Shown: positions 38,101 through 47,900 of the stretch, one piece after another
Layout of the letters: each line of letters opens with the position of its first letter
Numbering within the stretch: the first letter of the stretch is position 1
Assembly: GCA_903632075.3 (NCBI GenBank)
Contig: CAHIKZ030001201.1
Coordinates: 402,501-466,500 of the forward strand
Source: Acanthosepion pharaonis
Taxonomy: Eukaryota > Mollusca > Cephalopoda > Sepiida > Sepiidae
Direction: 5' to 3'
DNA: 64,000 nt
Position numbers and translations under genes: made by a program
Notes under the pieces: generated by a model
The model's input: the letters and a program-made list of their open reading frames with translations, nothing else
Databases searched by the model: none
What the model was told of the DNA's origin: nothing

Positions 38101-40647
38101 CATCTTTAGGCACCGCCCCCAAATTTTAATATGCAAATCGCCTTTGACCACCATGCAAGATTTTCCGGTCCCCGAAACTCAGCAGGAACCCAGTTTTTAA
38201 GAGATACTAAAATCGGATTTGGACCTCCTGCTGGGTCTTCCGCAGACAACATCTACTTAAGTTTTGCCAAAACCACTTATCCCGTCTGGTTGAATTCCGC
38301 CATTCAGACCACCCAAAAGTCCAATTCGCCATTTATCACAAACTTTACTTTAACGAATCCGTCTCTTAATCACTCTGGAATTATTACATGTAATTAACTA
38401 ATAACTCAACTCCAGAAACAATTATTAAGAGAAAAAAACAAGAGAAAAAAAAACAAGAAAAAAAAATAAACGTATTTCTGGAATTACTCTGAAATACCTT
38501 CTACCCAAGTAATTAGCACCTTCATCCTAATTCTTTAGCACTGTTGATTATTAAATCCACTTCTTCTCTCTCTATGTCACATGTAGATGTTTAAACATTT
38601 TGTTTAGTTTGTCATCAGCCAGGAAATTAGAAGAATTTATAGTTTTATTCCATTAAACCATTTTTCTTCCTCTCCAGTACTATTTTCCCTTTCATGTCCT
38701 GCTTTATCAACAGCTGACTGTTGTTCAGCATAAGCACAACAAACAAGAACTTGTGTACATTTTTTTTTTATATTGGGATAGGAAAGGAGACCCTCTGTAA
38801 TGAGACTTTCTGGAGAACCAAATGATTGATTCAAACAGGTCCTGTTTTTAATCAGTACAAATGAAGGAAGCAATTGAAAAAAAATATGGATCAGGCTAAA
38901 ATTGTTACAGTTTAGCTGGAAAATTTAAACTTATTCACTAGATCAGTGGTTTTCAACCAGTGTTCCACCAGTAAAGCCCATGGGTTCTGCAAGAAGTTAC
39001 ACAAGTACTATGATTGGAATTTGAGCCATCTGAAGAACAGTTTACATTAACAGAAGAACTTGCAAGTGTTTCAAGTGACAGAACATTAAAATTGATGCAT
39101 TCTGGTTGCTGGTTAAAAAGGAATATCCTGCAATTGCCCAGAAAGCACTGTGCCTTCTTATGCAGTTTTCAACATCCTACTTGTGTGAATTTGGATTTTC
39201 AGCTCTGACAACCATCAAGTGCAAGAAGCGAGCACAATTGCTGTCTGTGGAAGATGAATTTCGTGTGTGTCTGTCAAAAACACGACCCAATATTAAAGAT
39301 TTGTGCAAGAAACATCAGGCTCAAGTTTCTCATTGAATTTTTAATGAAAATAAATGTAATCCATTTAAATTGAAGTTTTTTAATACATGTGTAATAACCA
39401 TAGAAGCAAGATTAAAATTGCATATGTATATATACAATATTTTTACAGTTTGTATTTTTTTGTAAATAAATCTGAAGATGAGTATTTTTATTTAATTTAA
39501 TAATTGAAAGCTTTTTTTTGCATAAGACAATTAATTTATTGCAGAGTTTCCTCAAGCCACTGGAATGTTTCTTTGTTTTCCCAGCAAAAAGGTTGAAAAC
39601 CACTGCACTAGATATTGCATCTTTTGATTAGAATTTATTCTGATCTTTACAGATTTCTCCAAATAAAAAAAAAGGTTTATTTCCTTAGAAGACTGCAAAA
39701 AGGCCCTACTGCATTCTTTGCTAAAAAGATGAAAAGTTCTGTGTGAATTAAGAAGTTGACTGGAAGTTAGAAGTTAATAGAAACAAAATAGCAAATATGT
39801 TGTTTAATAAAGTTAATGTTGAAAATAAAAAGAATTGTTTTATTTTTTACTTGAACTGAATTTTCAGCCACTATACATAAACAATATAATTTTTTATTTT
39901 TAGGAATTTTTTTTTTAATATAAGAAAATAAATTCAATTTTCTTACGCATCTATATTGCTCAGGTCATATGTTCCCAACAAGTTTTTGGCATGGTTTTTC
40001 CTTTCTGTCACTAAAAAGAAAGACAATTTAACATTATTGCTGTCAACAAAATCATGGTCAGCTGATCAACAATAGAATAAACAATTCAAATAGCAACAAA
40101 CAAAAATCTTTGTTGTTTATATCACACACCCTGTTTTCATGTCTGGAATTTTGTGATGAGTCATTAGCATTATTCTGTAAGAGGTTTATCTATTTAGTCA
40201 ATTCTTCTCAACCTTGTTGGTTTTGTCACTGCATACCAATCTTCAACTCCATGACACACTGCATAGTTACCATTATTCAGAGGAAGGGAGGAATTATTAG
40301 ATTGCTGTCTCTCTAATTCATTGGCATTTTAGTTTACTAAATTTTCTAGCACAAGTGGGAAACATTGATTACATGTGTTTTTCATTTATTTTGAAAATTG
40401 TCTGAAAAATTATCACGAAATTTTATCTATTTAGTCAATACAGTTTTTAGACTGACAACTTGATTAATGCTGCCTGCAAGAATCTTAACCAAATTAACTC
40501 AAAGAAAACTGAATAATTAGTTGCAATGAATTGATAAAACTATTAAGGATATGAATAGTAAACATTTGTGTAATATAAGGAATGTTCAAAAAGTAAGGTG
40601 CAGATATTTACAAATCCCAAATGTTTATTACAATACAAATAAAATAT

Positions 40648-40720
<73 letters not shown>

Positions 40721-41886
40721 TACCTGCTACACAACGCTTACTTTTTATGTAGTTGTTATTGAGATAGATGCACATTTTGGTACATTACAGCATAAAAAGA
40801 GAGAATGGTGTCAACATTCAGGTAGTAAAAACAGATGATAATCTAAGTTAGGAGTTTGTGGTGGATACAATAGAACATTACAACCATATTATTAGATCCA
40901 TTCTTTTGTCAAGTTGGCTGTTTGCTGGGTGGCAGTATCATACAGCAGGAATGATACCTTTAAGAAAATGTCCTGGTCATTCAAAGAAGAACGTCCTGCA
41001 GTCTGTCCAGTTTTTCACAGTATCTCACTGTCTAATAATATTATAGACCAGAACAATTGTGATCACTTTCTTTGCCGATTGATAAACTTTGAATTTTTTT
41101 GTATGCATTTTGGTGGGGGTGGGTGACATTAGCTGTTTCCAGGTTGTGGAATCAACTTTTGCTTCTAGGATGATGTGGTGTGGTGTACTTGGTTTCATTT
41201 GCATGAAAATGCACTCTACAAAGTCCCCATCAGCTCGCCTATGCCATTACAAAAGCTTAGAAAGAAATGCCCATGTGCTGCAACTTTGGTTCTTCAGTTA
41301 ATTGCTTTGAGGCTAAAAAGATGGATTTTTGTCCTTGGCAGGTAAAAAGCCTATTACCCATAGCACAGTCATCATTGTCATAATGTCACATGCCCATGTG
41401 CTCAGTAGTGAAGTTGTTCTAGTCGTTATAAGAAGTATTGCATACCTCTATGTTGCTTTGTGCTTACTGCTTTTTTAAGGTTTTAATCTCAGTTAATTTA
41501 TGCCATTCTGCACCTTACATTCCCCTCATAACTATGAGTTATCTCAGACAATATTAATAAAAAAGTTATTTTGACTTCTGAATTCGTTAAATAGCATTTC
41601 ATTATATTGTAAATTTTGTTAGAAATAGTGACCTTGAATAAAAAGCAAACCACTAATAGACTTTTTCTAAGAACTCTAAAAACAAACATTTTGAGAGAAG
41701 AGCTTAAAAAGGAAGATTTACTTATATGTGTAAAATTTCAGATATAACTAAAAATATATCTGTAAGAGGAAAGCATGAATAAAGACAAAAGGTAAACTCA
41801 TCTTAGCTGACACGTTTTATTGTTTAATAAAGCCCATCGGAAGACAAAACATGTTGGCTAATATAAGTTTTCCTTTTGTCTTTATT

Positions 41887-41933
<47 letters not shown>

Positions 41934-44900
41934 CTTACCTATTACATCTGTTGTAATCTTGCAGAGGCTAAAGAGAGGGGCAACTTTTTCATAGACTTTT
42001 TTCCCTTTCCGTCGACCACTTTCAGGATTGACAAATACCAAAATTCGCTTTGGCCTTTTGAGGACTTAAAAAGCAAAACAAAAATAAAATAAAATAAAAA
42101 TAATTTAAAAACATTCTTGCTGTAAATTTTTTTTGATCTTTCTTTACTGTCATTTCTGAGAGACATTAAAAACTTTCATCAGTATTCATCTTTGTGATTT
42201 GGTAATAAACAGACATAAAAAAATAGGATACTACCAAAAATGTTTATAATTAAGAAACAATAATAGGTAAAAATTAATGTTTAGCATGCATAATTTGCAT
42301 TTATTAGATTTATTAAAAATTTGCATTTATTTATTATTTATTACATTAATAATTTTATTAATATTCATAACCATATTACTGATAGTAATTACATGATTAA
42401 TATTATTAACTATAATACGATATTACAAATGACTTTCAATGTTATTATTAAGAGCTGCCTTCTGTCAATAATACTTCCTTTAATTCCTGACCACTGACAA
42501 TCCATTCCTTTCTGGATTTTTATCCACATTAAATGCTCAAACACATTTTAGGTAAAAAGATTTTAATGTTTTTAATTTTTTCTCTAATACCCCAAATTCT
42601 TAGTATAGAAAATGACTAAAACCAAATATGGCAGTAGTGGAAGATTGGTTAAGCCAAAACTTTGCTTACATGTACTGGATTCAAGTGTAGTCAGCACTAA
42701 AAGACAGACAAATGATTTTATTTTCAGATTCTGATGTGTTTTTTTAAGGCATTTTAAATAACTCCCAACTATGATATCATAGATTGCATAAATAGTTAGG
42801 CAGGTTGGATGCAAATATCTTCTACTTAGCAAGAGAAATTGTAATTTGCAGCATTCTATAAAACCAGGTACCAATTTTGCACATGTCATCCAAATATGTA
42901 ACATAACATCAAATCAAGGTCTAACTTAAAACATTTCAATATTAGATACAACCAAGAAAGATTCACTTACAAAACAGTTTTAAAATATAAAAAAAAATAT
43001 TGGAGGCTAAATCTGGAAATGACATTGTCTGGGCTTCATTAATGGCAATTTCATTTTCCCAAGGTTTTTCTTTTTTTAATTAATAAAAATTGTGCATGTT
43101 TTAAGTAGTTTTGTTTATTCTGAGTTTCAACTTTTTGTAATCCAGTTTTACTGCTAATAATTTCAACTACCATAATTTTAAATTTCCTACTGCTGTTTTG
43201 GTGATCAATAGCAGTAGCATCAACTTCTGAGGGACTGTGAAATATAATCCATTTGTTTGACTATATTTCTGAGATGAGGTATTGTAACTACATTATTTAC
43301 ATTGTTCAGATTGCTGTCCTCATTTTTATTGTCTTATTCATGATGTTTCAGCTGTTGTATGCTCCATTGGACACATGGTCAAGTGGATAGGGTCATTGGC
43401 TGAAGTGATCCAAAAGCGACTTGACCCAAAGAGTTGTCAGTTCAATACATGGCAACAGCAGAGGTGAACAAAAAACTTGGAGTCACTAAAGGAAATTAAC
43501 TGAAACCAAGATATACAGAAAAGGCATAAAACTAGAACAATCCACTCGTGTTGACCAAATAAAGGGTTCAGTTTTAACTTCCAATGTATATCACATGAAG
43601 AAAGCTGGAGTGTACAACAGGCAAAACATTGTGAACATGGCAATAAAGATGAGGACAACAGTCCAAACAATGCAAATTGTGTAGATAATCCATTTCTATT
43701 TGATTTTTTTCATTTATTATAATAACTGGTTTGAATTTCACTTCTGCTATAGTATTAAAGAAATAATTATTGTTTCAAACACAAAACTGAACTTTTTGAA
43801 AGAGAAAAACAAAAATCATTGGTGGCATAATATTTGTGAAGATATGAAAGTTAAAAAATGTTAAAAAAATCATTAATGATCAATATTTTGTGCATTTCAA
43901 TCACTTGCTTACAGGAAAATTATTTTTTTTATGTGTTATTCAACTTACTTAATAGATAGATAAATTAGTCAGCTATTGGTTTAAGGATATTTATGTAGCC
44001 TAACCAGGTATGATCCAACATCTTAGATCCTTCTTAATCATACTCACCAGAAAGCAAAAGGTTGTTTATTATTTCAGCTGTGGTAGAACAATCAGATTCA
44101 CTTCCGTAAAGAGTCAAGATATTGTGAATTAGTTTTTTCTCTTTGCAGTCTTTGATGTAGTGGATATTCAAACTGGATTCTGGTTTTCCATCATTTTCAG
44201 ATAGAAACTCTGCAGACATCAATTTAGAGATGGATACTGCAAGCAGAACAAAGATGACAATTTGAAGTGAGCATCAACTCTGCAAACATCAATTTAGAAA
44301 TACAATACTAATAAATTCATATATTTTGATGATATAGAAAAACAAAAAAAAAAAAAGAATATTTTCTGTATACAGTTGGAAATTGTCTATCTCTTTACAT
44401 ATAGGATAAAAAAAGTATAATTCTAAGGTATGGTATACTTATTTTTTCAAGTGCTTAATATCAGGGATAGAGTCTATTTAAATATAAAAGTGGACATTGA
44501 GATCAACATCCAACAGCAATTTAAGCATGAAAAATGTTGTCACTGGATGTTGACTTCAATGTCTATTTACACATACATATAATTTAGAAAAACATTTATC
44601 AGAAGAAATATTCTCTTAACTTTTTTATTTGATTGACATTGTAGAGCCCAGGTTGTGTAAAAATAACAGTTTTCATACCTCAGAATCATTAATGAACATA
44701 ATGAAATTTTAGCAGGTGAATAGGTAGAGACCATTATTAAGATATGAATTTTATTGTATATTAATAAATCAATAGGTAGTAAGGACAGTTGTAAGAAAAG
44801 AATCAATCTTGTAGAGAGATTAGGATGTGTAACAATACATACACACAGTGAATGTATATATTGTCTAAATATATAGAATGTAAATAAAGTCAACAATCTT

Positions 44901-47900
44901 GTTTTTAGTTGACTGATGTTTTTTATGGCTTATCAATCTTTTGTAGTTTATTTAAAGTTCAAAAATATTTTTTAGATTGTATGATTGTATTTTTTTTTTT
45001 TAGATAATAATGATTTAGTGATACAAATCTTACTAATTAACCCATAGCTGGAGGGAAAATGGATGGATTCATATCTTTCTCAAGAGTATTTGTGCATAAG
45101 TGAATATAATGAATCCAACTATAATTGGAACTAAGCTCTTCAATTAAGAATTCCAATTAAGAATTCCAATTAACAATTCCAAGCCATTATCCATTACACC
45201 ACCCACACGTCCAAGCTTACAGTACCTGGTATTCACATCTAGATACTGACCAGGCTTCAGTGATCATATGGCAACTGGTGTTTCAACAACAACAACAAAA
45301 AAAATGTTGTAGTTTCTGTTTATTTTTCCTCCAGTAAAGACATTTACTGTTGTGGTAAGATAGATTTTACAAGTGTATGAATAGAAAGTGACTATTAATG
45401 TAGAGACCTTGTGGATAAGAGTTAAGAGTGAATGAAAGTGAGAGAGACAACAGTAAAGGAAACTGAATCCAGGAAAATTTCATATACGAGATGAAAAGAA
45501 AGAAAAAATGACTTGCAAAGAGGGAAAGAAAGAACAGGGAAATGAAGAAAAGCAAAAGCAGAGAGGAAAATTAATGAATGGGGAAAAAAAAAAAAAAAAA
45601 AAAAAAAAAAAGTGTAATAAAAAATAAAAAAAAATAAATAAACACAGCTGTCAATTTGCTAAGTATAAATACAATTTTAGTCCTTTGTTGGTAGGGAAAG
45701 AAATTTGTAGGCATATTGGAATTACCACCTCCTAAGAGTAATTAGAGGTGGCACAAGATTTGAAGGTCTCTTTCTCTTTTTTCTTTGATTTTAGGAACAG
45801 CAAAACACATTCCCTTTCTAGCTGATAGACTTCAGAGACACAGTGACTGTAGGTTGCTTTGAACTCTTCATTATTTCAACTTCATTTCTTATATTACCCT
45901 TCTGTAATATGTTTTATTAATACATTTATTAAGTGTTGCTTGAATTCATTGATTTTGGTTGGATTCACAGACTATTTGCAGGACATATGTACCAGGAGGC
46001 ATAAAATGAATAACTTCCATTCCTGCAAGAAAGAGCCTTCCAGAATTTAAGCAAAGTATAAAAAGATGAAAATGTTATTATAAGCAAAGAAAAAAAAAAC
46101 TGATAAACTTCTATGTCATATCTGTTCTCCCATATAGCAATAGATACTGGACAATTTCCTTGCAGATGAAGAAGAGACTCTTAGTAACAGATGTGGTTCT
46201 ATAGACAGATGCTGAGACCATAGACAGAAGATATGAACAATGAGGAAGTTCTAAATAAAATGGAAACTACAATGACATTTTTGGGACATATGAGAAAAGA
46301 AAGCTTGGAAAACTTAATACTCACAATATATTGAAGGAAGGAAGTGCAGCAATTAACATACATATTGAGCTTGGGTTAACAGATGCAGAGTGGAGACAAA
46401 GAGGCAATGACAATTGGTCAAACATTGCTTAAAGTAACCAGAAACATTGTGGAGAGGCATGATTGCTCATGTCTTGAAGGGACCAAAGTCCTTTATTCTT
46501 TTATGTGATGTAATCTTGTAGTGTATAATAAAAAAGAAGGGAACAGTTGTTAAATTCACTCATGTGACAACACAGCAAAAACTGAGAACTTTCAAAAATC
46601 AGTATTTTAATGACAAAAAATAATACTGATTTTAGGATGTGGGTCAGGCTGTGAACTTTTCAGTAAATTTAATATAAAATTTTATTTCAGTTTATATAAA
46701 GCCCTCTTGCAAGATGTGATGGAGTACTAGGAGTAGAAGAGAATGCAATTTTTTGTTGAGGAGAAAGGACAATAAAAGAACAGAATTCAGAAAAACAAGA
46801 AAATGTTGCAATTAAATTTTTGAAGATAGAATGGATGCTAGAAACTGAATGACATTTAACATAATTATCAATAATAAATATATTTTTTTCTGTAAAGAAT
46901 TACAAAAACTTCAAACTCATAATTATTTGTGAGACTAAAAATAAATATGATAATATCTGACAAAGAATGATAATTTCTACATGTAATAAAAAAGTATATT
47001 GATAAGACATTGTGAACATTAAGTAGCCATTTTCCTTAATATATATTTTATATTGTCTCATTATTTAAACCACATTTGAAATGTAGACAACAGGGAGAAC
47101 AAACAAACAATACATGTGACTATTCTAGCAATATTTTTCTGTATACTGTTGGCAAGCATTTGAATTTGGGAAAGAAAGTTGTTCAATTGAAACATGTATA
47201 TAAGAAATGGCTATCATAGGCTCTGATTTGTTCAGGTATTCAAGGAAGTTTTTTAGTCATTATTCCAAGACTTCAGTTAATTTCAGATGACCCTTCAACT
47301 TTAGTGAGTACATAATTCTTCAGATTGTATCTAACAACAATGTGGGTGGAGGAATCTCCTGTCCAGGATGTTACCAGACCAATGACTGGAATAATTGGCT
47401 AATGCTTCCAGCTATAGTGTGATAGTGATACCGTGACCAAAGATTCCGCAGAAAGACACACAGTGAGTTAGTGATCAAATTAATGAGACTATCTCCAGCT
47501 AGTATGTTACATTCTAATTGGTAGCAATCTTCTTTAATTAACACTTAATTAGAGAGATAACATTAGTACCACAAAGAAAGGTTAGAAAGTTATACAAGCA
47601 CACATACAGAAAAAGAATGGGAAGGGATACATATATAATTTTAAATTTGATTGAAATTAAGTTAAAACAAGACAAGTTAAACAATGAATTACTGACAATT
47701 ACAAAAAATATATAAAAATAAACTGGGCTCTAGTTTTTTTTTCTATACTTATAAAAATTAACAATAACAATTAACTTTCATCATTTCATGCTAACCAGAT
47801 ATAAGGAGTGCTGAAAAGTTAATGACCTAATTCACTTTTAAGCACCCCCCCCACCTCAATTTTGCTTATCTTTGTATCAGTGTTATAGTAAAAAGCAGGA

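Noticed and set aside
40560..41300. Mariner-like element
   Set aside because: One terminal-like motif (TGTTCAAAAAGTAAGG) but no second end, TA duplication or transposase recognised.
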